Part shown: piece by piece, positions 7,813 through 15,722 of the stretch
Numbering within the stretch: the stretch's first letter is position 1
Layout: the number at the start of each line of letters is the position of its first letter
Origin: Parvibaculaceae bacterium
GTDB lineage: Bacteria; Pseudomonadota; Alphaproteobacteria; Parvibaculales; Parvibaculaceae
Length of the DNA: 64,000 bases
Reading direction: 5' to 3'
Assembly (NCBI GenBank): GCA_019636015.1
Contig: JAHBYJ010000001.1
Coordinates: 1,426,001-1,490,000, forward strand
Program-made: the position numbers and the translations under genes
The notes under the pieces: model-generated
Told to the model about the DNA's origin: nothing
Databases searched by the model: none
What the model saw: only the letters and a program-made list of their open reading frames with translations

Positions 7813-8901
7813 ATGGCGCTTGAACGCTACAGCGTGACCGCATTGGCGGAAGACGGTCCCCGCGCGCGGGATGCCGCGCTGCGCCGGCTTGCCGATGTCG
7901 CGCTGCTGCCCGCCTCGCGCACCTCGCCGCAGGAACGCAGCATTCTCGACAGCGTGCTCGCCTATGCCGTCGCCCGTCTCGACGAAACGGCGCGGCTTCG
8001 CCTTGCAGAGCGCCTCGCGCCGCAGGTCGAAGGCCCGCGCGAACTCGCGCTGGCGCTCGCCCTGGACAGCAAGGAAATCGCGAGGCCGATTCTCACCGAA
8101 AGCCTGCTCCTGAAGGATGGCGACCTCGTTCATGTCGCCCGCGAAGGCGGCGACGATCACCGCGCCTTGCTCGCAGCGCGGCGCGGCCTCTCCGCCGCCG
8201 TCGCCGATGTGCTGATCGAACTGGGCGATACCGCCCTCATCGTTACGCTGCTCGAAAACCGCACCGCCGAAATCTCGCATCGCGCGGTCGAGGCGCTTGC
8301 CCGCCGCAGCGCCGCCGAGCCGGAGCTGCAGGCGCCGCTTCTTGCCCGGCCGGAACTTTCGCTGCGCCTTGCGCATCTCATGTTCTGGTGGGTGCCGCCG
8401 CAGATGCGGCTTGAAATCCTCGCGCGCTTCACGGTGGAACGGCAGAATATTCACGACGCGATGGAAGACCTCCTCTCCGCGCCGCTCGGCGATGCGCCGC
8501 TGGAGGTGGCGCTTTCGGTCGTCCGCCGTCCTTCGCCCATGTCCAGGCAGCGTCTTGCCCGCATCTTCTCGGGCGGTTCCGGCAGTATCGCGGAAGACCT
8601 CGCCGTCGAGGCGAATATCCGCGCCGAAACGATGTTCCGCATCCTGACGGACCATGATGGCGAGCCGCTCGCGGTCTTCGCAAAGGCCGTCGGCATGAAC
8701 CGGAAGGAATTCGGCGACCTCATCGTCGCCGCCGTCGACATGCGCAAGGGCAGCGGCATTCCGGCAAAGTCCGATCTTGAACGGATCGGCGAACTCTTCG
8801 ACACGATCTCGACCGACCGGGCCGATCTCGCCCTGCATTGCTGGGATACGGTGCTGGCGAACGAGGTGCTGCGCCCCGGCAGCGCCACCGCCGGCGACTG
8901 A
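7813..8901 (+). CDS. DUF2336 domain-containing protein
   Basis: 362 aa, almost entirely alpha-helical, with the alphaproteobacterial DUF2336 pattern: LERYSVTALAEDG at the start, LPASRTSPQERSILDSVL, and repeated HEAT-like helix pairs such as LARRSAAEPELQAPLLARP. No signal peptide or membrane helix is seen, so it should be cytoplasmic. The family has no settled function and often lies near regulatory or cell-cycle genes. It ends one base before the convergent XRE regulator gene. ATG 7813 is preferred because the family starts at this point; an out-of-frame ATG lies at 7806. Confidence 0.8.
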   Translation: MALERYSVTALAEDGPRARDAALRRLADVALLPASRTSPQERSILDSVLAYAVARLDETARLRLAERLAPQVEGPRELALALALDSKEIARPILTESLLLKDGDLVHVAREGGDDHRALLAARRGLSAAVADVLIELGDTALIVTLLENRTAEISHRAVEALARRSAAEPELQAPLLARPELSLRLAHLMFWWVPPQMRLEILARFTVERQNIHDAMEDLLSAPLGDAPLEVALSVVRRPSPMSRQRLARIFSGGSGSIAEDLAVEANIRAETMFRILTDHDGEPLAVFAKAVGMNRKEFGDLIVAAVDMRKGSGIPAKSDLERIGELFDTISTDRADLALHCWDTVLANEVLRPGSATAGD

Positions 8902-8902
8902 C

Positions 8903-9697
8903 CTATTCCGCCGCGGTTTGCGGCGCGAAACGAACCACAGACCCGCCTTCATGGCCGGGCATCGAGGTTGCCGCCTGCATCGGCTGGAAGCCTGGTCCCG
9001 AAACGATTTCCTCAAGCTCGCGCCTTGCCTGCCGCGCCGTTCCGATAATGTCGCCTTCCGCCCGGTCCACGAGATCGAGAATGGCGCGCACGCTGTCGAG
9101 AATGCCGTCGAGCCATTCCTCCGAGCCGAGCCCCTCCGCCTTCAGCGAAACCGCATCGGCGGCGAGCGTCGTCACCGCGCGGCGAACGGCGGCGGTGTTG
9201 AAGTCGGAAGGCCCTGTCACCAGCGCGACGATCTTGCGGATCTGCGCATGAATGCCGTCGAGAAGCGCGGCGCGTTCCCGCGCGCGGCGATCCTCTTCAT
9301 CTGCCGGCGGCGCAAGGTCGTCGAGCGACACGGACAGCACCCGCGCGATCGCCGCCATGGTGCGGAACGTGCCGTCTTTCTTGCCCGTTTCGATTTCGGA
9401 GAGATAAGGCGCGCTCATGGCGGCCGCGCGCGCAAGTTCGATCGCCTTCATGCCGCGATATTCCCGCCAGACGCGAACGGGGTTCTCCCCATCGGCAATG
9501 CGATGCGCGACGGAAGCCGGCACCGGCGCAGGCCCCTCCGAGCCGAGCGCGAGCGTCGCCCCTGCGGCCCGGAGATCCTCGATGTCGTCCGCCGCGCGAC
9601 GGAGAAGCTCGTAGTCCGCCGCAGGCACGACCACGAACAACGTCTCGCCATCCGCGCCCGCGATCTTCTGATGATCCTTCGTCTTGATCGTGCTCAT
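8903..9697 (-). CDS. XRE-family regulator, possible antitoxin
   Basis: 264 aa. Residues 15-45 (TLFVVVPAADYELLRRAADD) resemble the start of Phd/YefM-type antitoxins. A Cro/C1 helix-turn-helix follows at about 78-135 (GMKAIELARAAAMSAPYLSE, IARVLSVSLDDL). The last 120 residues are a helical region of unknown role. The start codon overlaps the stop of the small upstream gene by four bases (ATGA), giving the toxin-then-antitoxin order known from HigBA and similar systems. The length is about twice a usual antitoxin. The antitoxin role is inference from arrangement; a plain autoregulated XRE factor is the alternative. Confidence 0.65.
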   Translation of the reverse strand: MSTIKTKDHQKIAGADGETLFVVVPAADYELLRRAADDIEDLRAAGATLALGSEGPAPVPASVAHRIADGENPVRVWREYRGMKAIELARAAAMSAPYLSEIETGKKDGTFRTMAAIARVLSVSLDDLAPPADEEDRRARERAALLDGIHAQIRKIVALVTGPSDFNTAAVRRAVTTLAADAVSLKAEGLGSEEWLDGILDSVRAILDLVDRAEGDIIGTARQARRELEEIVSGPGFQPMQAATSMPGHEGGSVVRFAPQTAAE

Positions 9698-9957
9698 GCG
9701 GTCCCCCGGCCGGTCAGCGCCAGAACCGACACGCTGCCTGCGCCGCGCGAAAAGACGACGCGCAGATCCGGTCCCGCATCATTGCTGAAAATGCCGGGCG
9801 CGATCTCGCGCGACGCATCGGCGAGCGCCGCCAGATGCACGAGCCTGCGCAGTTCCGCATCGAGCTTCCGGAACGCATCGAAGGCGGCGCGCGAAAACAC
9901 GACATCGCGCTCATGCGCATGTGTTGTCGCTTCTGCCGCCATGGCATTGTCCTGCAT
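9694..9957 (-). CDS. Small protein, possible RelE/ParE-like toxin
   Basis: 87 aa from the ATG at 9957; an ATG at 9942 preceded by AGGA is an equally good start. The sequence pattern (DVVFSRAAFDAFRKLDAELR, then DLRVVFSRGAGSVSVLAL) has the helix-helix-strand rhythm of RelE/ParE toxins, with a terminal arginine (TGRG), but no catalytic residue can be named with certainty. It overlaps the XRE gene by ATGA, suggesting co-translation. The assignment rests mainly on gene order and size. It could equally be an unrelated small partner of the regulator. Confidence 0.45.
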   Translation of the reverse strand: MQDNAMAAEATTHAHERDVVFSRAAFDAFRKLDAELRRLVHLAALADASREIAPGIFSNDAGPDLRVVFSRGAGSVSVLALTGRGTA

Positions 9958-10100
9958 GCGAAACCCGGAACCCCGAATGGGCAGCCGGCTGGAAGTCGCC
10001 GAAATTCCGGCTGCACCGTCTTCGCCGCCTGCTACCATCATTGCAACCGGCGGCTCGCCAAACGCGAATCGATAAGGAATCCGACCACAGGGAGGGGCAA

Positions 10101-11036
10101 ATGTCCAATAGGCCTGAAACGAAACCCGGCATGAGCATCGAGCGTCTGAAGATGCTGGTGCGCGAGCGCTCGAAGCGCGGTGAACTGCCGCTCGCCGAAC
10201 GCCGCAAGGTGATGGATGGCAATGCGCAGCAATTCCCCATGCCGGATGGCGTGTCGGTGGCGCCTGTCGATCTCGGCGGGCTTCGCGCGGAATGGCATGT
10301 GCCCGCGGGCCTTTCCGGCGCGGCCGAGTCGCAGCACACCATTCTCTACTTCCATGGCGGCGGCTATGTCATCGGCTCGCCCGTGTCGCATCGGCACATC
10401 ACCGGCCGTCTTGCGCTGGCGGCGGAGGCGCGCATCCTCAGTGTCGATTACGCTCTCGCGCCGGAACATCCCTTTCCCGCTGCGGTAAAGGATGGCGTGA
10501 AGGCCTATCGCTGGCTCCTCGCGCAGGGTCACGCGCCGTCGCGCATCGCCGTCGCGGGCGACAGTGCGGGCGGCGGCCTCACCATGGCGACGCTCCTTGC
10601 CGCGCGCGACGAAGGCCTGCCCATGCCGGCCGCAGCCTCCCTCATCAGCCCCTGGACCGATCTCACTTGTGCGACGGAGACCTATGTCAGCCGCGCCGAC
10701 GCGGACCCGATGATCGTGCCGGAGGGGATCAGGGAAATGGCTGCGCTTTATCTGGCGGGTGCCGATGCGCGCAACCCGCTCGCCTCGCCCAATCTCGCCG
10801 ATCTCGCGGGCCTGCCGCCCATGCTCATTCAGGTGGGAGACGATGAGGTGCTGCTCGATGATTCCCGCCACCTTGCGGCAAGGGCCCGGGAGGCGGGTGT
10901 CGACGTCACCCTCGAAGTCGCGCCGGAAATGATCCATGTCTGGCACGCCTTCTACCAGATGCTGCCGCAAGGTGAGGCGGCAATCACCCGGATGGGTGAC
11001 TATTTGTCATCCCGATGGAAAATCAGGACGCGATGA
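10101..11036 (+). CDS. Alpha/beta hydrolase, hormone-sensitive-lipase family
   Basis: 311 aa. The oxyanion-hole motif is FHGGGYVIGS and the nucleophile motif is GDSAGGG (Ser about 153), with acid and base residues in VGDDEVLLDD and MIHVWHAF. This is the HSL/family IV esterase pattern, shared with monoterpene epsilon-lactone hydrolases and short-chain carboxylesterases. No signal peptide is present, so the enzyme is cytoplasmic. GGAGGGG stands three bases before the ATG at 10101; the frame is open further upstream, but that extension overlaps the divergent toxin-like gene. The substrate cannot be stated. Confidence 0.85.
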   Translation: MSNRPETKPGMSIERLKMLVRERSKRGELPLAERRKVMDGNAQQFPMPDGVSVAPVDLGGLRAEWHVPAGLSGAAESQHTILYFHGGGYVIGSPVSHRHITGRLALAAEARILSVDYALAPEHPFPAAVKDGVKAYRWLLAQGHAPSRIAVAGDSAGGGLTMATLLAARDEGLPMPAAASLISPWTDLTCATETYVSRADADPMIVPEGIREMAALYLAGADARNPLASPNLADLAGLPPMLIQVGDDEVLLDDSRHLAARAREAGVDVTLEVAPEMIHVWHAFYQMLPQGEAAITRMGDYLSSRWKIRTR

Positions 11037-11071
11037 GCATGCCAATTGCATTTAAATTGCGCCTATTTTGA

Positions 11072-11092
11072 TCTGCCGAATATTTCGGCAGA
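11072..11092. promoter_or_regulatory. Perfect inverted repeat in the mucR upstream region
   Basis: TCTGCCGAA-TAT-TTCGGCAGA has 9-base arms and a 3-base centre. It lies 36 bases after the esterase stop in an AT-rich 288-base gap. No T-run follows, so an intrinsic terminator is unlikely on either strand. It may be an operator for the downstream regulator or a transcript-end hairpin. The rest of the gap (11093-11324) is AT-rich, as expected where MucR-type proteins bind their own promoters. Confidence 0.45.
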
Positions 11093-11324
11093 GAAATTTG
11101 GCTGTAACAATTGAGAAGAAAGCTCTTGTCTTTTCGGTTGAGCTTTCGATCTGTGCATAACTTGGTCCAATAGGCACAGTTACCGGCAAAAGAAATTGGC
11201 ATTCGACTTGGCGCTTGATTGCCTGTCGATCAAAGAGCTATAGAATCCCTCGAATATTGTTTTGGTTAACGGCATGAATTCGCTTTCGCATGAGGCGGGT
11301 CGGCGTCGAATAAACGAGGCTCCG

Positions 11325-11741
11325 GTGACGGAAAAGGCGGAACTGATCGACATGACGGCTGAGATCGTCTCGGCCTATGTCGGGCACAATACGATCGCAC
11401 CCGAAGAGTTGCCTGCCCTCATACACAAAGTATTCGCTGCTTTGACCGGCGCTTCCTCGAACGGCGCGGCCGCTGCCGCCCAGCAGTCCGAACCTGCGGT
11501 CTCCATCCGCAAGTCGATCACGCCCGACTATCTGATCTGTCTCGAGGACGGCAAGAAGTTCAAGTCGCTCAAGCGTCACCTGCGGACGCATTACAACCTC
11601 AGCCCCGAAGAGTACCGCGAGAAGTGGGGCCTCCCCCGCGACTATCCCATGGTGGCCCCCAACTACGCTCAGGCCCGTTCGCGTCTCGCCAAGAAAATGG
11701 GGCTCGGCCAGGCAGGCCCCGGCCGTCGCCGCTCGAAGTGA
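11325..11741 (+). CDS. mucR: MucR/Ros family transcriptional regulator
   Basis: 138 aa from GTG 11325. TEKAELIDMTAEIVSAYVGH is the conserved N-terminal helix, and the DNA-binding zinc-finger region is DYLICLEDGKKFKSLKRHLR followed by THYNL. The first cysteine of the Ros finger is replaced by Asp (D-x2-C), a variant known in MucR/Ml proteins. These are H-NS-like global regulators binding AT-rich promoters and controlling exopolysaccharide, motility and cell-cycle genes. GAGG precedes the GTG and matches the family start. ATG 11274 would add 17 residues without family similarity and lacks a ribosome-binding site. Confidence 0.88.
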   Translation: MTEKAELIDMTAEIVSAYVGHNTIAPEELPALIHKVFAALTGASSNGAAAAAQQSEPAVSIRKSITPDYLICLEDGKKFKSLKRHLRTHYNLSPEEYREKWGLPRDYPMVAPNYAQARSRLAKKMGLGQAGPGRRRSK

Positions 11742-11874
11742 TTCCCATCTGCCCGCTTGCGCGCAGGCGCGGCGCGGCCCAGACTCGATTCCGGCGATTC
11801 GATATCCAGGCGGCAGGCCGCCATTCGCGGGGGACAGGCATCTGACCGGCAACGACCAGGCAATCCGGGCGCAG

Positions 11875-12351
11875 TTGATCGTGCCGGAGCAGCGCGAGCT
11901 GTTCGACTATTGGCGCAGCAAGGCGAAAGACGGTGCTTATCCCACCCGCGCCGATATTCAGCCCGCGGAGCTCAAGCGCCTTCTGCCCTCGCTCAGCATT
12001 CTGGAACTCGTGGAAGGCGATGCTCCCCGGCTGAAGGTCCGCCTCGCCGGAACCCGCCTTCGCGATTATCTCGGTGTCGAGATCACCGGCCATTATCTCG
12101 ATGAATATGATCTCGGCGATCAGACCGATTACTGGGACGCTGCCTACCGCGAAGTGATCCTTGCGGGCCGTCCGGCGCAGGGCGTCGTGCCCATGACGCC
12201 CTGGCAGCAGCCGAACATCTTTCAGTTCTGGCTCCGGCTTCCCCTCGTGAATGATGAAGGCCGCATCGTCATGGTGCTCGGCCATGATGCGTTCCTCCTC
12301 TCCGAAAAGGCTCATGCGCTTGCGAGCAAGGCGAAACTTCGCATCGCCTGA
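11875..12351 (+). CDS. PAS domain (PAS_5 family) protein
   Basis: 158 aa. The sequence FDYWRSKAKDG, then LLPSLSILELVEGDAPRLKV, GTRLRDYLGVEITGHYLDEY and an FWLRLPLVNDEGRIVMVLG strand match the PAS_5 single-domain proteins widespread in alphaproteobacteria. There is no output domain and no membrane helix, so it is a small cytoplasmic sensor-like protein of unknown ligand. No ATG is available; TTG 11875 or GTG 11881 are the possible starts and neither has a strong Shine-Dalgarno, so the N-terminus is uncertain by a few residues. It follows mucR by about 130 bases on the same strand. Confidence 0.75.
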   Translation: MIVPEQRELFDYWRSKAKDGAYPTRADIQPAELKRLLPSLSILELVEGDAPRLKVRLAGTRLRDYLGVEITGHYLDEYDLGDQTDYWDAAYREVILAGRPAQGVVPMTPWQQPNIFQFWLRLPLVNDEGRIVMVLGHDAFLLSEKAHALASKAKLRIA

Positions 12352-12429
12352 TCGCCTTGCGGGATTGATCGCCGCCATTTGCCCGGTGCACACTCTCCCC
12401 CGGGGACTTTGCCCGGAGGCCATAGCGCA

Positions 12430-12903
12430 ATGCCGTATTCCGTTTTTTCGCAGAGGGGCTGCATCCTCGCTGCCGCCATTGTCTTTCTTTCGCTCGCCGC
12501 CATGCCGGCGAAAGCGGCCGCCGTGCTGCAGGGCGGCACCGTCACACTGTCGGAAGGCGAAAGCGCGACTTTCCCCATTACCGGCGGCAAGCAGGGTCCC
12601 GACAACCTTCAGGCGCAATGCGAGATCGGCGATGTCGGCGGCACCGCAAGCATCACCTTCGATGGCGAGAATTATGTGCCGCTGTCCGATCCCTCCGTCG
12701 GCACCGTGCTCACGCTCTCGCGCGGCGAAACACGAAGCTACAGCCTGACAGGCGTTGTCGATGCCTCGCGGGGCGGCGACGCCTATATCGCCTTTCACTT
12801 CACCGGCGCGCCCGCGCCCATGTGCTTTCCGGGCATGGATTGCGCCGGCGCCGAAGGCAAATCCGGAAGCGTGACCGTCACCTGCCGGAACGGCGCGGAC
12901 TGA
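12430..12903 (+). CDS. Secreted beta-rich hypothetical protein
   Basis: 157 aa from the ATG at 12430. A Sec signal peptide (CILAAAIVFLSLAAMPAKAA) is followed by a beta-strand-rich domain (GGTVTLSEGESATFPITGG, SVGTVLTLSRGETRSYSL) ending in a cysteine-containing tail (PMCFPGMDCAG, VTCRNG). It resembles small Ig-like or calcium-independent periplasmic domains, but I do not recognise a family. Its last 26 bases overlap the convergent XRE gene. The frame is open upstream to 12379, but that start would bury the signal peptide. Confidence 0.65.
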   Translation: MPYSVFSQRGCILAAAIVFLSLAAMPAKAAAVLQGGTVTLSEGESATFPITGGKQGPDNLQAQCEIGDVGGTASITFDGENYVPLSDPSVGTVLTLSRGETRSYSLTGVVDASRGGDAYIAFHFTGAPAPMCFPGMDCAGAEGKSGSVTVTCRNGAD

Positions 12904-13471
12904 CAGGCGCAAAGCGCCGGACAAGCGCGATCACGGGCGCGATCCATTCTGTATCGTCGAGCTTGATCGCCGCCGCCCCTGCTTCCGGCGGCACGAGAAT
13001 GCATTTCTTCTCTTCAAGCCCGGCAAGCCGTCCGAAGAAACATTGCATGTCCGCCCCGGCAACGACGCAGTCGCGGCCAAGCCAGATTTCCGCTTCTTCC
13101 GTTTCCATGCGGTCGGCAATCAGCATGTCGCCCGCGGCGTAGGGGCCCATCTCTTCCGCCACGCGGTAGGCGAGCGGCTCGCGCGCGCCCTCCGCCAGCG
13201 ACGGGGGCAAAGGAATGCCCTCGGCAAGCATCGCGATGCTGCCGCCGCGCCGCAGCTCCGCCTGGACGACGAGGCTCCCCGCCTCCGCGCCCAGGAGGTC
13301 ACGCACCTGCACGCCCAGCGCTGCGGCCAGCCGCTCCAGCCAGTCCATCGAAACCGTCATGTCCGCCGTCTCGAGGCGCGACACCGTGGCCGCCGTCGTG
13401 CCGAGCGCATCGGCAAGCTCGGTCTGCGTCAGCCCCCGCGCCTTGCGGAAATGCCGAATCCTGGTGCGCAT
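12878..13471 (-). CDS. XRE-family transcriptional regulator with C-terminal S24-like region
   Basis: 197 aa. The N-terminal Cro/C1 HTH is clear (IRHFRKARGLTQTELADALG, TTAATVSRLETADM). The C-terminal half (EEMGPYAAGDMLIADRMETE, ADMQCFFGRL) resembles the sensory/peptidase-like domain of LexA/C1-type repressors, but the Ser-Lys dyad needed for self-cleavage is not evident. GGGAGG lies seven bases before ATG 13471; an in-frame TTG at 13486 is less likely. It is divergent from the DnaA-domain gene 114 bases away, so it may control that pair. Its 3' end overlaps the secreted-protein gene by 26 bases. Confidence 0.75.
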   Translation of the reverse strand: MRTRIRHFRKARGLTQTELADALGTTAATVSRLETADMTVSMDWLERLAAALGVQVRDLLGAEAGSLVVQAELRRGGSIAMLAEGIPLPPSLAEGAREPLAYRVAEEMGPYAAGDMLIADRMETEEAEIWLGRDCVVAGADMQCFFGRLAGLEEKKCILVPPEAGAAAIKLDDTEWIAPVIALVRRFAPVSPRRSGR

Positions 13472-13584
13472 CGGGTGGCCTCCCAATGTGGAACTCGAAA
13501 AATATTACACGACTTATCCCCACTTTGTACAGAATAAGTAAATTAGGGCTGAGAACCCTGAAAAAAGCGAAGTGGAGGCGGCGA

Positions 13585-13926
13585 ATGCAAAGGCGGCGTT
13601 TCGAGGATCGGGAAAAGGCGGATTGCGTGACGATTACCCAGGAGGCGGTGGCGCGCGCCTGGAAGGTGCCGCTGGGAGAATTGCGGGCGCCGACCCGGCG
13701 CTGTGCCTCCGTTGCTCAGGCAAGGCAGGTCGCCATGTATCTCTCGCATGTCGTCTATGGCGTGAGCCTCGCTTCCGTCGGCCGCCAGTTCGGCCGCGAC
13801 CGGACGACGGCGGCGCATGCCTGCCGCCAGATCGAGGACCGCCGCGACGATCTCCGCTTCGACCGACTGCTCGATGAGATAACGGACGGCCTGCGCCGCC
13901 CGCGTTCGGGACGGAGGGCCCAATGA
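13585..13926 (+). CDS. Stand-alone DnaA domain IV-like DNA-binding protein
   Basis: 113 aa. The core VAQARQVAMYLSHVVYGVSL followed by VGRQFGRDRTTAAHACRQIE matches the DnaA C-terminal DNA-box-binding domain. The DnaA signature GRDHTTVxHA appears here as GRDRTTAAHA, so the histidine is arginine. There is no AAA+ domain, so this is not DnaA itself; such short paralogues occur in alphaproteobacteria. GGAGG sits six bases before ATG 13585. The gene overlaps the DUF6456 gene by ATGA, indicating joint expression. A role in reading or competing for DnaA boxes is possible but unproven. Confidence 0.8.
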   Translation: MQRRRFEDREKADCVTITQEAVARAWKVPLGELRAPTRRCASVAQARQVAMYLSHVVYGVSLASVGRQFGRDRTTAAHACRQIEDRRDDLRFDRLLDEITDGLRRPRSGRRAQ

Positions 13927-14450
13927 AGGCGGAACGGGAGAGTGCGGTGCCGGATGACCGGTTCCTCGCGCAACATCGCATCGCTGGCCGCCGCCGGATT
14001 CGCTTCAAGGGCAAGCAGACCGTCGTCGACGTGAACGAAGGCGAGTCGCCGCTCGGCTGGCTTCGCCGCCGCAAGGGACGCGACGGGAAACCGTTGCTCT
14101 CCAAAGAGCAATATGCCGCCGGTGAAAGGCTCCGCCGCGACTTCACGCTCGGCCAGATGATGCCGCGCCTCACGGTGGATCTCGCGCGCTCCGTGCGCGG
14201 CAATTCGGTAACGCCGCACGATCCGGCGGCGCTGACCGACTGCGCCCTCGCTGCGCGCGAACGCGTCGCCCGGGCGCTGAAATCCGTCGGGCCCATCCTG
14301 TCGGACATTCTCATCAGCATCTGCTGCCACCTCGAAGGGCTCGAGGCGGCGGAGCGCAACTTCGGCTGGCCGCGACGCGCCGGCAAGCTCGTGCTGCAGA
14401 TCGCGCTGGACAGGCTCGCCGTTCACTACGGCTTGAAGAAGGATGACTAG
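13923..14450 (+). CDS. DUF6456 domain-containing protein
   Basis: 175 aa. SPLGWLRRRKGRDGKPLLSK, EQYAAGERLRRDFTLGQMMP and LSDILISICCHLEGLEAAER are hallmarks of DUF6456, an alphaproteobacterial domain often preceded by, or fused to, a helix-turn-helix. Here the DNA-binding part is supplied by the separate DnaA-domain-like gene whose stop overlaps this start by four bases, so the two proteins may form a split version of the fused architecture. It is cytoplasmic, with no enzymatic motif visible. It ends in a 4-base overlap with the convergent sufE gene. Confidence 0.8.
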   Translation: MKAERESAVPDDRFLAQHRIAGRRRIRFKGKQTVVDVNEGESPLGWLRRRKGRDGKPLLSKEQYAAGERLRRDFTLGQMMPRLTVDLARSVRGNSVTPHDPAALTDCALAARERVARALKSVGPILSDILISICCHLEGLEAAERNFGWPRRAGKLVLQIALDRLAVHYGLKKDD

Positions 14451-14875
14451 GCCGTCGCCTCGAGCGCCGCTCGCGCATCCGCCTGGATGCGCGCGACCAT
14501 CGAGTAAAGCCCGTTCGACCGCTGTGGCGTCAGATGCTCGTTGAGACCGAGCTGCGCGAATATCGCCCGCGCGTCGATGTCGAGAATCTCGGCGGGAGTC
14601 TTGTCCGAATAGAGCCTCATCAGGATGGCGATCAGCCCGCGCACGATATGCGCGTCGCTGTCGCCCCTGAAATGCAGGACCGGACGTCCCTGCGCATCCT
14701 TGCGCAATTCATCGATGAGCCAGACCTGGCTCACGCAACCCTCGACCTTGTGCGCCGCCGAATGTTCTTCCGCGCTCAGGGGTTCGAGCCCCTTGCCGAG
14801 CTCGATCACATAGCGATAGCGCTCCTCCCATTCGTCGAGAAAGGCGAAATCGTCGATGAGGTCCTGGATGCTCAT
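14447..14875 (-). CDS. sufE: SufE family cysteine desulfuration protein
   Basis: 142 aa, the normal SufE length. SIQDLIDDFAFLDEWEERYR is the family start, and the sulfur-accepting cysteine lies in KVEGCVSQVWL (Cys47). LNEHLTPQRSNGLYSMVARI is the typical C-terminal segment. SufE takes persulfide sulfur from the cysteine desulfurase SufS for Fe-S cluster assembly in the cytoplasm. No suf genes are adjacent. ATG 14875 is chosen because it matches the family; two in-frame upstream codons would add a non-conserved extension. It is convergent with DUF6456. Confidence 0.93.
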   Translation of the reverse strand: MSIQDLIDDFAFLDEWEERYRYVIELGKGLEPLSAEEHSAAHKVEGCVSQVWLIDELRKDAQGRPVLHFRGDSDAHIVRGLIAILMRLYSDKTPAEILDIDARAIFAQLGLNEHLTPQRSNGLYSMVARIQADARAALEATA

Positions 14876-14937
14876 TACGTCCTTGGCTGTTTTCTGAGCC
14901 GGTCCGAAGGACATAGCGGCCGGGGCCTCAAAGAACA

Positions 14938-14967
14938 AGCGCCCCGCGGGCCTGTCCGCGGGGCGCT
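14938..14967 (-). terminator. Strong GC hairpin downstream of the DUF5330 gene
   Basis: The arms AGCGCCCCGCGG (14938-14949) and CCGCGGGGCGCT (14956-14967) are perfectly complementary over 12 bases with a 6-base loop. On the minus strand it follows the DUF5330 stop by 61 bases and is trailed by TTGTTCTTTG, a modest U-rich tail. A second hairpin, GCGCCC-CGAA-GGGCGC, lies at 14981-14996 between it and the gene. Confidence 0.6.
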
Positions 14968-15028
14968 GTTGGCCGCCGGAGCGCCCCGAAGGGCGCCGGG
15001 AAGCCGACGGGCAACCTGGTGGGTGAGG

Positions 15029-15439
15029 TCAGGCGCCGGTCATGAAGTCGGGAGCGGCAAGGGGTCGCGCAACGCTGCGCGATACCGCAACATCGGTGGT
15101 GCCGTCTTGCTGCCGCTCCTTTGTCTTTTCGGTCAGCCAGACAATGGCCATGCTGCCGTAATAGGTCGTTTGCCGGAGGACATGGCCCGCAATGGCGTGG
15201 CTTTTGTCGCAGACCTCAGGGTTTCGATCGCAAAACCCCATGACGTCCTGCGCGGAGCGGGCCGCAAGCGCCAGCGCCTCGCCGGCGCCGATGTCGTTGT
15301 TCCTTGCTGCGGCTTCATAGCCGGCCGGAGTGAAGCCGCCCTCGAGTGCGGCGGATCGTGAGGTGCCTTCTTCCCCCGCGCCGGGCAGAAGAAAGGCAAG
15401 AACGGTGAGCCAGAACGCGGCCCTGAGTACAAAAGACAT
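15029..15439 (-). CDS. DUF5330 domain-containing protein
   Basis: 136 aa. The N-terminal hydrophobic segment SFVLRAAFWLTVLAFLLPG and the paired cysteines in FCDRNPEVCDKSHA are the pattern of DUF5330, an alphaproteobacterial envelope protein family. The C-terminal segment retains AGHVLRQTTYYGSMAIVWLT. The N-terminus could be an uncleaved anchor or a signal peptide, with the cysteine motif in the periplasm. The function is unknown. ATG 15439 puts the membrane segment at the N-terminus; an upstream in-frame codon at 15508 would add 23 polar residues. Confidence 0.75.
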   Translation of the reverse strand: MSFVLRAAFWLTVLAFLLPGAGEEGTSRSAALEGGFTPAGYEAAARNNDIGAGEALALAARSAQDVMGFCDRNPEVCDKSHAIAGHVLRQTTYYGSMAIVWLTEKTKERQQDGTTDVAVSRSVARPLAAPDFMTGA

Positions 15440-15632
15440 GACGATGATCCCTTCCCAAAGATTTCGTCGGTGAACCTGGGACGAGCCTAGGAAGCCGCGT
15501 GCTGCCACGCGGTTAAATAGATCAGTAAAATTGAAGAAGAACTGAATTTTATACTTTTGAAAAATTGAGTTGGTTTATTCCAATATTACATACACAAAGT
15601 AATTATACTATAATTCAAATAAAAATCAAAAA

Positions 15633-15660
15633 AAATACGCCTCAAATTTGAGGCGTATTT
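15633..15660 (-). terminator. 28-base perfect palindrome with A/T flank: intrinsic terminator
   Basis: The palindrome centre lies between 15646 and 15647; the 14-base arms contain a CGCCTC/GAGGCG core flanked by A/T. An A-run ending in the left arm (15629-15635) becomes a U-run on the minus strand, directly after the hairpin and 62 bases beyond the stop of the 360-aa lipoprotein gene. This is a classic rho-independent terminator for that gene. It sits in a strikingly AT-rich island, about 15530-15670. Confidence 0.85.
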
Positions 15661-15722
15661 CTCTCAAATGTCACTGACATTCGATTCAAATTGTTCGCGT
15701 CGCGAAAGGCACGCGGAACGCC

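Noticed and set aside
12878..13471. Prophage repressor marking an integrated phage
   Set aside because: The XRE/S24-like gene has no integrase, lysis or structural phage genes around it.
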